Of a stretch of DNA of 64,000 nucleotides, positions 17,767-25,542 are shown piece after piece. Source of the stretch: Porphyrobacter sp. CACIAM 03H1 (GTDB lineage: Bacteria; Pseudomonadota; Alphaproteobacteria; Sphingomonadales; Sphingomonadaceae); contig NZ_CP021378.1 of assembly GCF_002215495.1 (NCBI RefSeq), positions 1,362,564 to 1,426,563 of the forward strand, read 5' to 3'. Within the stretch, counting starts at the first letter, position 1, and each line of letters opens with the position of its first letter. Under the pieces are notes generated by a model that was not told the origin of the DNA, searched no databases, and saw only the letters and a list, made by a program, of their open reading frames with translations. Both the position numbers and the translations under genes were made by a program.

Positions 17767-18573
17767 CTACTGCCCCAGCGGCCGCAGGCTCGCCCGCAGC
17801 TGCTTCCTGACCTTGCCCGGCATCCAGCGCTTGGCGAAGGCCATGCGCTTGGCGGTCGCGCCGACGAAATAGTCGAGCTTATCCCCGTGCACCGCGTCCC
17901 ACACCGCCTCGGCGACGCGCTCGACGGGCGTAATCTCCAGCCCCGCCGCGCGCACCCGGTCGCGGATCTGCTCGTTCGACCTGCGGTTGCCCGTCCCGTC
18001 GAGCAACGGGGTCTCGATGAAGCCGGGGCACACCGAGGCGACCGTGATGCGGTCGCCCGCCCATTCGGCATCGAGGCTCTCCGAGACCGCGCGCACCCCG
18101 AACTTGGTCGCGCAATAGACGCTCATTCCCGCCGAGCCCGCGATCCCGGCGGCGCTCGCGATGTTGACGAGGGCCGATCCCGGGGCGGTCTTCTGCAGGT
18201 AGGGATAGACCGCCTGCGCGCCGTAGAGCACGCCCTTCAGGTTGATGTCGAGGCAGCGGTCGATCTCCTCGGGGTCGAGCTCGGAGAGCGATCCGCCGGT
18301 GCCGATCCCGGCATTGTTGACCAGCGCATCGATCCGTCCGCCCGCGGCCTCGGCGAAGGCGGCGAGCGCCTCGTCCCAGCCCTTGCGGTCGCGCACGTCG
18401 AGCGGGCCTGCCCACTTGGCGCTGCCCTGGATCAGGTTGAGCGTCTCGGCCATCCCGCCGGCATTGATGTCGGCCACCCCGACGAACCAGCCCCGCGCGG
18501 CGAAGTGCAGCGCCGTCGCGCGCCCGATGCCCGATCCGCCGCCGGTGATGAAGATGCTGCGCTGCGTGCTCAT
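17767..18573 (-). CDS. SDR-family oxidoreductase
   Basis: A 268-residue classical short-chain dehydrogenase/reductase. The cofactor motif TGGGSGIG is at 10-17, NNAG at 86-89, and the catalytic set is Asn111, Ser140, Tyr153 and Lys157 (SVYCATK). Asp35 after the second strand (VADINAGG) points to NAD(H) preference. A basic C-terminal tail (KRWMPGKVRKQLR) could associate with membranes. The substrate cannot be read from the sequence. GAGGGG lies upstream of the ATG. It is monocistronic as far as I can see. Confidence 0.92.
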   Translation of the reverse strand: MSTQRSIFITGGGSGIGRATALHFAARGWFVGVADINAGGMAETLNLIQGSAKWAGPLDVRDRKGWDEALAAFAEAAGGRIDALVNNAGIGTGGSLSELDPEEIDRCLDINLKGVLYGAQAVYPYLQKTAPGSALVNIASAAGIAGSAGMSVYCATKFGVRAVSESLDAEWAGDRITVASVCPGFIETPLLDGTGNRRSNEQIRDRVRAAGLEITPVERVAEAVWDAVHGDKLDYFVGATAKRMAFAKRWMPGKVRKQLRASLRPLGQ

Positions 18574-18661
18574 GATGATCCCCTCTCGATTGCGTTTTGC
18601 AACCGTCTAGAGCGGACTGACAGGCTTGTCAGCAGGCAGAGTGCGCCAACGCACAGCGGCG
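18574..18661. other. Start of the 419-bp non-coding gap (18574-18992) upstream of the SDR gene
   Basis: This is the upstream region of the SDR gene and contains no credible gene. The rest of the gap holds an inverted-repeat element (18662-18778) and, from about 18885 to 18945, a stretch (CGTCCGC..., GGCGGTAAGTGGGTGGGAAA) that looks like a decayed interspersed element. A similar CGTCCGCAATGGGGTCG word recurs at about 19333 on the other side of the small orphan gene. Confidence 0.5.
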
Positions 18662-18778
18662 GGCGAAGTTTACAAAGTTGACACTGTAAACTTCGATTTC
18701 CTGCAGAATTTCCGCAATTCTTTCAGAGCGTTCTGCAGCAAAACCGAAGTTGACACTGTGTTTTGCGTTTTCTTCGCC
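18662..18778. repeat. Nested inverted-repeat element with repeated GT(C/A)AACTT words
   Basis: Outer arms GGCGAAG (18662-18668) and CTTCGCC (18772-18778) enclose a perfect 10-bp inverted repeat, GAAGTTTACA (18665-18674) with TGTAAACTTC (18685-18694). Further inside are CTGCAGAA (18701-18708) with TTCTGCAG (18731-18738), and a second AAGTTGACACTGT word (18747-18759). It is AT-richer than its surroundings. It may be a small non-autonomous mobile-element remnant or a regulator-binding array. Confidence 0.6.
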
Positions 18779-18992
18779 AGATGGGGCGCAGGCGCAACCC
18801 TCTGCGGCGATCCCGCGCGGCAACGACAATTCGAAAGAGCCGCCCGAGGCTAACCGGAAGCCCGCCGGTAGGAAAGCGTGCCGAGCGTCCGCTTTTGGGA
18901 GCGCCGAGGATGTGCGCGAATGGCGGTAAGTGGGTGGGAAACGGACCAACCTAACTGGGGTGGCTGCCGCTCCTGGCACACTTCTGCAAGCC

Positions 18993-19262
18993 TCAGGCCG
19001 TGCGTACCTGCACGCGGCCTTGCAAGTCATCATCCATTTCTTGCACCAGCTCCACGAATTCTTGCGCGGCCGACTTGGGGGAAATCGTGCCAGAGAAGCA
19101 TACTGTTATATTCGCTTCGGGCACATCGTAGAGAAATCCTTGGAAGTCGCTAAAGAATACATCCCAGCTATGTCTGGTATGGATGAGGCAGTGTATCTGC
19201 GAAATCATCGCATCGATGATGTCTTCTAGAGCTTCTTCGCTCCCGGTGAGCGTTAGGCGCAT
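18993..19262 (-). CDS. Small orphan protein in an AT-richer islet
   Basis: An 89-residue acidic protein (from ATG at 19262) that I do not recognise. It starts MRLTLTGSEEALEDIIDA and contains FFSDFQGFLYDVPEANITV and QEFVELVQEMDDDLQGR. The composition reads as a real folded protein rather than a shadow frame, and it has more A+T than the neighbours, which suggests horizontal acquisition. An in-frame TTG ten codons upstream is possible; the ribosome-binding site is weak. The size and acidity recall immunity or antitoxin-type proteins, but no partner gene is adjacent. Existence is moderately likely, function unknown. Confidence 0.55.
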   Translation of the reverse strand: MRLTLTGSEEALEDIIDAMISQIHCLIHTRHSWDVFFSDFQGFLYDVPEANITVCFSGTISPKSAAQEFVELVQEMDDDLQGRVQVRTA

Positions 19263-19400
19263 TTCCAAGACACGAAGTCTCCCACAAGCCAAGCTGCAGG
19301 CCGGGCGCCATCTCCTTGCATCAGATCATCGAACGTCCGCAATGGGGTCGATACCCGAACGGCTGCTTCCCGGCCGAAAATGCCGATACCGGACGAAGCC

Positions 19401-20018
19401 CTACAGCGCCGGGTTGGCGTAGTAGTGCCAGGTGAAGATCGCCATCGCCCCGCGCTGGGGCGCCCACGGTTCGGCGAGAGCGCGGGTCGCCTTCTCTGCC
19501 GGGCGCTCCTCCAGCCCGAGCAGCCGCTTCACCCCCTCCTGCACCGCAAGGTCGCCCGCGGGCCAGATGTCGGGGCGGCCCTCGGCGAAGAGCAGGTAGA
19601 TCTCCGCCGACCAGCGGCCGATGCCCTTGATGCGGGTGAGGAGGGCGATGGCTTCCTCGTCGTCCTCGGGCAGAGCATGGAAATCGAGTTCGCCCGCCTC
19701 GACCAGCTCGCACAGCGAGCGCGCATAGCCCTGCTTCTGGCGCGAGAGGCCGCAGGCGCGCAGGGTGTCGAAATCGCGCTTCAACAGGCACGCCGGCGTG
19801 AAGCCCTCGCCCAGTTCCGTCTCGAGCTTTCTCCACATCGAGGCGGCGGCCGCGACCGAGACCTGCTGGCCGACGATGGTGCGCAGCATCGTCACGAAAC
19901 CGCGGTCACGCAGGCGCGGCTCGGGATAGCCGACCGCCGCGATGGCGCGCGCCACCTTCGGCTCGCGCGCCGCCAGCGCATCCAGATCCCCGCGCAATTT
20001 TTCGGCGCTCAAGCCCAC
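19401..20018 (-). CDS. DNA-3-methyladenine glycosylase (HhH-GPD, AlkA type)
   Basis: A 205-residue base-excision repair glycosylase that removes alkylated purines. The helix-hairpin-helix is [18 protein letters not shown] (127-144) and the catalytic aspartate is Asp156 in PAGDLAVQ. An N-terminal block [15 protein letters not shown] is the conserved AlkA core start. It lacks the extra N-terminal domain of E. coli AlkA, as usual for alphaproteobacteria. I chose GTG at 20018 because AGGA lies eight bases upstream and the longer frame runs into non-conserved sequence. It diverges from the ferredoxin gene. Confidence 0.9.
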   Translation of the reverse strand: MGLSAEKLRGDLDALAAREPKVARAIAAVGYPEPRLRDRGFVTMLRTIVGQQVSVAAAASMWRKLETELGEGFTPACLLKRDFDTLRACGLSRQKQGYARSLCELVEAGELDFHALPEDDEEAIALLTRIKGIGRWSAEIYLLFAEGRPDIWPAGDLAVQEGVKRLLGLEERPAEKATRALAEPWAPQRGAMAIFTWHYYANPAL

Positions 20019-20124
20019 TCCCAATTTCCTTATCTTGCCTTGGCCCCGAGAGTATCTTAGCAGCCTCGGCGCATTCTCACAGCGCACAGTCTTGCGCTCA
20101 ACAGCCCGGAAGGAACCGCACTCC

Positions 20125-20442
20125 ATGCCCAGACTGGTCGTCACCAACCGCGAAGGCGCCACCAGCGAGATTACCGTCGATGACGGGCTTACCGTGATGG
20201 AGGCGATCCGCGACAACGGCTTCGACGAACTGCTGGCGTTGTGCGGCGGGTGCTGTTCCTGCGCGACCTGCCACGTGGTGGTCGATCCGGCCTTCGCCGA
20301 CAAGCTCCCCAAGATGAGCGAGGACGAGGACGACCTGCTGGAATCCTCCGATCACCGCGCCCCGACCTCGCGCCTGTCGTGCCAGATCCCCTTCACCGCG
20401 GATCTCGACGGGCTGCACGTCACCATCGCCCCCGAAGACTGA
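20125..20442 (+). CDS. 2Fe-2S ferredoxin (adrenodoxin type)
   Basis: A 105-residue soluble electron carrier. The cluster ligands fit the C-X5-C-X2-C...C pattern: Cys40, Cys46, Cys49 and Cys86 (SCQIPF). Two extra cysteines, Cys43 and Cys44, lie inside the loop. The acidic stretch [10 protein letters not shown] is the usual partner-docking helix. Related proteins feed cytochrome P450s, biotin/lipoate radical enzymes or Fe-S assembly. The lack of isc genes nearby and the length favour a P450-type ferredoxin. AGGA is ten bases upstream of the ATG. Confidence 0.92.
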   Translation: MPRLVVTNREGATSEITVDDGLTVMEAIRDNGFDELLALCGGCCSCATCHVVVDPAFADKLPKMSEDEDDLLESSDHRAPTSRLSCQIPFTADLDGLHVTIAPED

Positions 20443-20460
20443 TCGGCAAGGGGCGGGCCG

Positions 20461-20832
20461 GTGGACGCCGAACTCGCCCGCTTCCTGCGCGACGAACTGG
20501 GCCACGCGCCCGAGGGCACCGCGGCGGGGCCGTGGATGGTGCGCGGGCCGGTGTGGCTGTGGCAGGGCGCGGACGGCGCGCCCGCCAAGGGCAGCTGGTA
20601 TTTCCTCACCATCGACGGCGAGACCGCCGGCGCGATCAGGGCCGCTGCCACGAAGGCCGATGCATGGGGCTCGGTCCGGATCGAGGCGACCATCGGCGGC
20701 ACCACCTGGCGCACCTCGCTCTTCCCCTCCAAGGCACATGGCGGCTGGCTGCTCCCCTTGAAGGCCGCGGTGCGCAAGGCGGAGAAGATTGCCGAGGGCG
20801 GCGAGGTCGAGGTGGTGCTGAGCCTCACCTAA
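20461..20832 (+). CDS. DUF1905 domain protein
   Basis: A 123-residue protein of the DUF1905 beta-barrel family, recognisable by the GSWYFLTIDGETAGAIR segment, the GWGSVRIEATIGG-like stretch (AWGSVRIEATIGG), and TSLFPSKAHGGWLLPLKAAVRKAE. Function is unknown; no signal or membrane segment. GTG at 20461 follows the ferredoxin stop by 18 bp, so the two form a transcriptional unit. A family A repeat separates it from cysK. Confidence 0.87.
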   Translation: MDAELARFLRDELGHAPEGTAAGPWMVRGPVWLWQGADGAPAKGSWYFLTIDGETAGAIRAAATKADAWGSVRIEATIGGTTWRTSLFPSKAHGGWLLPLKAAVRKAEKIAEGGEVEVVLSLT

Positions 20833-20835
20833 CTT

Positions 20836-20881
20836 CGTCATTGCGGGCCGCAGGCGCGTCGCTACGCTCCTCGCGATGACG
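20836..20881. repeat. Interspersed palindromic repeat, family A, copy 2 (short)
   Basis: A 46-bp reduced copy with ends CGTCATTGCG and CGCGATGACG and an internal GGCGCGTCGCTACGC. It lies between the DUF1905 gene and cysK on the same strand. Confidence 0.75.
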
Positions 20882-20940
20882 AGAACGCTCCATCGCCTTG
20901 ATCATTGCCCCGCGCGGCTCCAGCGCCTAACTCTGCGCCC

Positions 20941-21963
20941 ATGAACATCACGCGCCCCTTCGGCGACACGCTCGCGCTCATCGGCAACACCCCGCTCGTC
21001 CGCCTCGCCGGCCCCTCGGCTGCGGCGGGCTGCGACATCTGGGGCAAGTGCGAATTCGCCAACCCCGGCTCCTCGGTCAAGGACCGCGCGGCCCTGTGGA
21101 TGATCCGCGACGCGGAAAGTCGCGGCGAACTGAAGCCCGGCGGCACGGTGATCGAGGGGACGGCGGGCAACACCGGCATCGGCATCGCGCTGGTCGCCAA
21201 TGCGCTGGGCTACAAGACGATCATCGTCATGCCCGACAACCAGTCCAAGGAGAAGATGGACACCCTGCGCGCGCTGGGGGCTCAGCTGGTGCTCGTCCCG
21301 CCGACCAAATATTCCGATCCCGGCCATTTCCAGCACGTCTCGCGCCGCATGGCAGAGGAGACGCCGGGCGCGGTCTGGGCCGGACAGTTCGACAACGTCG
21401 CCAACCGCAAGGCCCATATCGAGGGCACCTCGCAGGAAATCTGGGAGCAGACCGGTGGGCGGATCGACGGCTTCACCTGCGCGGCGGGCACCGGCGGGAC
21501 CATCGCCGGGGTGGGCATGGGGCTGAAGGAGAAGAACCCCGACATCCGCATCGCGCTGACCGATCCGCACGGCGCGGCGCTCTACAACTACTTCGCTCAT
21601 GGCGAGCTGCGGGCGGAAGGCTCCTCGGTCGCCGAGGGCATCGGGCAGGGGCGCATCACCGCCAATCTCGAAGGCGCGCCGATCGACACGCAATACCGCA
21701 TCAGCGACGAGGAAGGCCTCGTCTGGGTCGAGCGGCTGCTGCGCGAGGAGGGGCTGTGCCTCGGGCTTTCCTCGGGCATCAACGTGGCGGGCGCGGTGAT
21801 GCTGGGGCGCGAACTGGTCGCCGAGGGGCGGGCCAATCCGCAGGTGGCGACGATCCTGTGCGACACCGGCTTCCGCTACCTCTCGACGCTCTACAACCCC
21901 GAATGGCTGAGGGCCAAGGGCCTGCCCGTGTTCAGCTGGCTGGAACAGGGAGCGGCGGCATGA
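20941..21963 (+). CDS. cysK: Cysteine synthase A (PLP-dependent)
   Basis: A 340-residue fold-type II PLP enzyme that makes cysteine from O-acetylserine and sulfide. The PLP lysine is Lys47 in GSSVKDRAA; the phosphate- and substrate-binding EGTAGNTGIG and a later GTGGTIAG are present, as is SSGINVAGA. The family also includes cystathionine beta-synthase-like proteins; the length and lack of a CBS tail favour CysK or CysK2. Its stop overlaps the ATG of the next gene (ATGA). The sulfate-reduction genes that would supply sulfide lie at 55-60 kb. Confidence 0.92.
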   Translation: MNITRPFGDTLALIGNTPLVRLAGPSAAAGCDIWGKCEFANPGSSVKDRAALWMIRDAESRGELKPGGTVIEGTAGNTGIGIALVANALGYKTIIVMPDNQSKEKMDTLRALGAQLVLVPPTKYSDPGHFQHVSRRMAEETPGAVWAGQFDNVANRKAHIEGTSQEIWEQTGGRIDGFTCAAGTGGTIAGVGMGLKEKNPDIRIALTDPHGAALYNYFAHGELRAEGSSVAEGIGQGRITANLEGAPIDTQYRISDEEGLVWVERLLREEGLCLGLSSGINVAGAVMLGRELVAEGRANPQVATILCDTGFRYLSTLYNPEWLRAKGLPVFSWLEQGAAA

Positions 21964-22382
21964 GCGGGCTGTCCTGGCGCGAGCGGCTGCGGCGGATGAA
22001 CCAGCGCAGCCTGTTCCACCCCTCCGCCGTGCCCGGCGAGCCCTCCGGCGAACCCGACGACCTGCCGCCGCCCGCGACCGTGCGCGCCGAGGCGGTGCAG
22101 CGGCTCCAGGTCGGTCTGTTCGGGATCGGGGCGATGGTGCTTCTGGTCGGGCTTGCCAGCATCATCGGCGGTCAGGCCGATCGCAACGACCAGCTCGCCG
22201 CGCCCGAGGCCGCGCCCACCACCGAGCCGAGCGCACCGCCCGCACAGGCCAACCCGCTCGCCGATGCGGGCGTCGTGCCCGATATCGCCGCCCAGCCGAG
22301 CCCTTCGCCCGCGCCGCCGCCGCTCGACCTGCCCCCGCCGCCGCGCCCCGCAGCCCCGGGCAATGCCGCACCCCAGGAATAG
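21960..22382 (+). CDS. Single-pass membrane protein with Pro-rich periplasmic tail
   Basis: A 140-residue protein with a basic cytoplasmic N-terminus (SWRERLRRMNQR), one transmembrane helix at about residues 51-69 (FGIGAMVLLVGLASIIGG), and a Pro/Ala-rich tail (about 75-140) ending in a run of PPP motifs. No conserved domain is evident. Start overlaps the cysK stop by four bases; its end overlaps the lipoprotein gene by 20 bp. A role in the envelope is inferred from topology only. Confidence 0.75.
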   Translation: MSGLSWRERLRRMNQRSLFHPSAVPGEPSGEPDDLPPPATVRAEAVQRLQVGLFGIGAMVLLVGLASIIGGQADRNDQLAAPEAAPTTEPSAPPAQANPLADAGVVPDIAAQPSPSPAPPPLDLPPPPRPAAPGNAAPQE

Positions 22383-23154
22383 GCCGCCTCGCGCGGCGCT
22401 CGCCGCGCTGCTGCTGGCGGCGCTCGCGGGGTGCGAGGCCGCGCCCGCGAAGCCTTCCGCGCCGCCGTCCGATGCCGCGCCCGCCGAACGCCTCGGGCTG
22501 ATGACGAGCCTGCCACTCTACTGGCCGCTCGGCACCGGCATCGCGGCGCTGGCGGATGGCACCGCCGCCGTGCCGTGGCAGCGTGCGGCGCTCGAACGGG
22601 CCTATGCCATCGAGCCGCTCGACACGCTCTCGCCGATCCCCGGCCTCACCCCCGATGCGCCCGAGACCGATCCGCTCGCCGGGCTCGACCGGCTGGCGGT
22701 GGTGCAGCCGCGCGGGCTCTCGCCCGCGGACAATGTCGCGCTCGACAAGTGGGTGCGCGGCGGAGGGCGGCTGCTGCTGGCGCTCGATCCGGCGCTGACG
22801 GGCGAATACGACCTGCCGCTTGGCGATCCGCGCCGCCCGGTCGATGCCGCGCCGATCCCGCCGGTGGTGGCGCGCTGGGGCCTCGCGGTCGCCTTCGACG
22901 AGGGGCAGGCGGGCACGGTCAGGGCGGAAATGCTGGCGGGCGAGCCCCTGCCGCTGGCGCTTGCCGGCACGGTGCGCATCGCCGATCCGGCGGCGGCGGA
23001 CTGCACCATCGCTGCGGGCGGCGCGGCGGCGCGCTGCGCGGTCGGCAAGGGGCGCGTGACACTGATCGCGGATGCTGGCATCTTCGAACATCCCGAGCTT
23101 GCCGGCGAGAACGGAGCCGGTCTTTCCGCACTGGTCGCGGCGGCGCTGCGGTGA
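22363..23154 (+). CDS. GldG/DUF4350-like lipoprotein
   Basis: A 263-residue lipoprotein: signal with lipobox LAGC (Cys24) followed by an Ala/Pro-rich linker. The core has RLAVVQPRGLSPADNVALDKWVR then GGGRLLLALDPAL, a pattern seen in GldG-type ABC-transporter auxiliary proteins and DUF4350, and a C-terminal GKGRVTLIADAGIFE-type beta strand. Predicted to be anchored on the periplasmic side. It overlaps the preceding gene by 20 bp and is followed by the mraZ leader. No ABC partner is adjacent, so function is unclear. Confidence 0.75.
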   Translation: MPHPRNRPPRAALAALLLAALAGCEAAPAKPSAPPSDAAPAERLGLMTSLPLYWPLGTGIAALADGTAAVPWQRAALERAYAIEPLDTLSPIPGLTPDAPETDPLAGLDRLAVVQPRGLSPADNVALDKWVRGGGRLLLALDPALTGEYDLPLGDPRRPVDAAPIPPVVARWGLAVAFDEGQAGTVRAEMLAGEPLPLALAGTVRIADPAAADCTIAAGGAAARCAVGKGRVTLIADAGIFEHPELAGENGAGLSALVAAALR

Positions 23155-23546
23155 GCGGATCGGGAAAATCGCGGGACGGCCGGAGTCGCAACCGGCGAGG
23201 TCCGGGGAAATTGCGGGAGGTGCACGGTTTGTTCCGCGAAAATCAGGTGTTTGCCGGGGCCGGGCGGGCACCGACAGGCGGGAGAGGAAACGAGGTATTT
23301 GTTTTGAAACAGTGACATACCAAGTTTTCCCGTAAAATCCCCGAAAAATCCCTTCCATCCCCACGCCTTCCCCGATATGACCGGGGTCCATCAGACATGC
23401 CTGTATGTCGCGCGCCGTGCCTCCACTGGCCGGCGCACCGTGCCGCACGCGTGCGGCCGGGACGGGGAAGGCGTGTCAGGGGGAATTGAGCGCGTTGCGG
23501 ACCGCCATCGAAGGGCGCCGCAAGGGGACAGAGGGGATCGCAGACG
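23155..23546 (+). promoter_or_regulatory. Upstream region of the dcw cluster (392 bp, non-coding)
   Basis: No gene is visible. The region holds clustered GGGA words at roughly 10-11-bp intervals: 23161-23176 and 23203-23218 on the plus strand, and TCCC words at 23328, 23338 and 23349 (minus-strand GGGA). MraZ is known to bind direct repeats of TGGGN at 10-bp spacing in front of its own gene, so these are candidate MraZ boxes. The match is loose. An AT-rich stretch at 23291-23350 is the most promoter-like part. Confidence 0.45.
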
Positions 23547-24038
23547 GTGTCTGCCTTTGGAGGATATAACGGCCAAGCCTACTCGCCCGCGGGCGAGAAG
23601 GGCCGCTTTGTCCTTCCGCCCGAGTTCCGCAAGGCCGTGAAGGAAAGCTCCGGCGGCAACCGCACCCTGTGCCTCGGCGTCCACGACAAGTTCGATTGCC
23701 TGATGGGCTTCGGCCTGTCGCGCATCGACCTGCTCAACGCCCGGCTTGACCGCGAGGAGGCCCTCGCCATCGAGCGCAAGGACTACGGCTTCGACCGCGA
23801 CGTGCGCGCGGCGCAGCTGTTCGGCTTTTCGCAGCTGCCCTTCGACGACAGCGGCCGCTTCGTCATGCCCGAGCACCTGCGCGATCTCGGCAAGGTGGGC
23901 GACGGGCTCTATTTCCACGGCGCGGGCGACTTCTTCTTCGTCTGGAACCCCGAGGAACTTGCGCGGCTCGGCCCCGAATGGCGCGGCGCGCAGGCCGCCT
24001 GCGCCAAGCTGATCGCAAGCGCGAGGAAGGCGGCATGA
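23547..24038 (+). CDS. mraZ: Transcriptional regulator MraZ
   Basis: A 163-residue member of the MraZ/AbrB-fold family, DNA-binding as a ring oligomer, which represses the dcw operon in enterobacteria. Two swapped-hairpin halves are visible: [13 protein letters not shown] (17-29) and [15 protein letters not shown] (about 101-115). GTG at 23547 has GAGGGG ten bases upstream. Its stop overlaps rsmH (ATGA). Its leader contains candidate binding repeats. Confidence 0.96.
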   Translation: MSAFGGYNGQAYSPAGEKGRFVLPPEFRKAVKESSGGNRTLCLGVHDKFDCLMGFGLSRIDLLNARLDREEALAIERKDYGFDRDVRAAQLFGFSQLPFDDSGRFVMPEHLRDLGKVGDGLYFHGAGDFFFVWNPEELARLGPEWRGAQAACAKLIASARKAA

Positions 24039-24979
24039 GCGCCCCGGCCCCTCACATTCCCGTGCTGCTGGACGAAGTCGTCGCCGCGCTCGCCCCGCGC
24101 GAGGGCCAGACCATCGTCGATGCGACCTTCGGCGCGGGCGGCTACACCACGGCGCTGCTCGAAGCGGGCGCGACCGTCCACGCCTTCGACCGCGATCCCG
24201 ACGCCATTGCGGCGGGGCAGGCGCTGGTGGCGCGCTTCGACGGCCGCCTCGCCCTCCACGCCGCGCGCTTTTCGGCGATGCGCAGCGAACTCGCCGCCAT
24301 CGGCATCGCCAGCGTCGATGCGGTGGTGATGGATATCGGCGTCTCCTCGATGCAGCTCGACCAGGGCGGGCGGGGATTTGCCTTCATGCACGACGGCCCG
24401 CTCGACATGCGCATGAGCCAGGCGGGCGAGAGCGCGGCGGATTTCCTCAACACCGCCGACGAGGAAGCCATCGCCGACGTGCTCTACCGCTACGGCGAGG
24501 AGCGCCAGTCGCGCCGCGTCGCCCGGGCGATCGTCGCCGCACGGCCGCTGGCGACCACCGGCGAACTCGCCCGCGTGGTGCGCCGCGCGCTGGGCCACAA
24601 GCCGCACGACAAGAAGGACCCGGCCACCCGCACCTTCCAGGCCGTGCGCATCCACGTGAACGACGAGCTGGGCGAGCTCGAAGCCGGGCTCGCCGCCGCC
24701 GAGGCGCTGCTGACCGAGGGCGGGGTGCTCGCCGTGGTCAGCTTCCACAGCCTCGAGGACCGGATCGTCAAGCAGTTCCTCAAGGGTGCCTCCGGCGCGG
24801 GCCGCGCGGTCTCGCGCCACCTTCCTGGGGAAATCCCGGGGCCACCCCCCACCTTCGCGCAGGTTTCCAAGGCTATACGTCCCACGGAGGCCGAAATCGC
24901 CCGCAACCCGCGCGCCCGTTCATCCACCTTGCGCCATGCCACCCGCACCGGCGCGCCGCCCAGGAGCCTAGCCGCATGA
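24035..24979 (+). CDS. rsmH: 16S rRNA (cytosine(1402)-N4)-methyltransferase
   Basis: A 314-residue SAM-dependent methyltransferase acting on the ribosomal P-site nucleotide C1402. The start [10 protein letters not shown], the SAM motif [10 protein letters not shown], the family block [13 protein letters not shown] and the catalytic [11 protein letters not shown] are all present. It is translationally coupled to mraZ and to ftsL (both ATGA). Confidence 0.97.
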   Translation: MSAPAPHIPVLLDEVVAALAPREGQTIVDATFGAGGYTTALLEAGATVHAFDRDPDAIAAGQALVARFDGRLALHAARFSAMRSELAAIGIASVDAVVMDIGVSSMQLDQGGRGFAFMHDGPLDMRMSQAGESAADFLNTADEEAIADVLYRYGEERQSRRVARAIVAARPLATTGELARVVRRALGHKPHDKKDPATRTFQAVRIHVNDELGELEAGLAAAEALLTEGGVLAVVSFHSLEDRIVKQFLKGASGAGRAVSRHLPGEIPGPPPTFAQVSKAIRPTEAEIARNPRARSSTLRHATRTGAPPRSLAA

Positions 24980-25542
24980 TGAACAGCTCACAGGCCCGTT
25001 CGCTGGGTTGGGCCGCCGTGCTCGCCACCTGCCTTGCCGCGGTGGTGGTGCTCAGCTTCAAGGTGCACGCGGTCAAGAGCGAGGTGCTGCTCGCCGAACG
25101 CCAGTTGATCGCGCTCCAGCGCGAGACGATGCTGCTCGAAACCGAGTTCCAGACCCGCGCCAGCCAGCGCCAGCTGGCCGAGTGGAATGCGGTCGAGTTC
25201 GGCTACCAGGCCCCGCGCGCCGGCCAGTTCCTCGACGGCGAGCGCCAGCTCGCGAGCCTTGGCGAGATGCGCGGCCCCGATGCGCCCGCGCCGATCCGCC
25301 TTGCGCGGGCCGATGCCGCCGAGACCGCCGCAGGTGCCCCTGCCGCCGAGGCGCCGATGCGCTCGCCGGTTTCGGGTGCGACAGTGACGCTCGCCTCGGC
25401 AGAGGCCGAGAAGGATGCAGGCGCGGTCTTCACCCAGGCCTTCGGCGATTTCCTGATCGAGGCCTCCCCGATCCGCCCCGCCCGGGCCGAAACGCCGCGC
25501 GTCGGCAAGGCTGCGGCGAGCGCGCAGGGAAGCGGCGAATGA
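24976..25542 (+). CDS. ftsL: Cell division protein FtsL with extended C-terminus
   Basis: A 188-residue bitopic membrane protein: short cytoplasmic N-terminus, one transmembrane helix (about 10-30) and a periplasmic coiled-coil (about 33-70: [19 protein letters not shown]) that would pair with FtsB in the FtsQLB complex. The position between rsmH and ftsI supports the call. It is longer than a typical FtsL (about 100-120 residues): the last 90 residues are an Ala/Glu/Pro-rich tail, seen in some alphaproteobacteria. Both ends overlap neighbours by four bases. Confidence 0.85.
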   Translation: MMNSSQARSLGWAAVLATCLAAVVVLSFKVHAVKSEVLLAERQLIALQRETMLLETEFQTRASQRQLAEWNAVEFGYQAPRAGQFLDGERQLASLGEMRGPDAPAPIRLARADAAETAAGAPAAEAPMRSPVSGATVTLASAEAEKDAGAVFTQAFGDFLIEASPIRPARAETPRVGKAAASAQGSGE

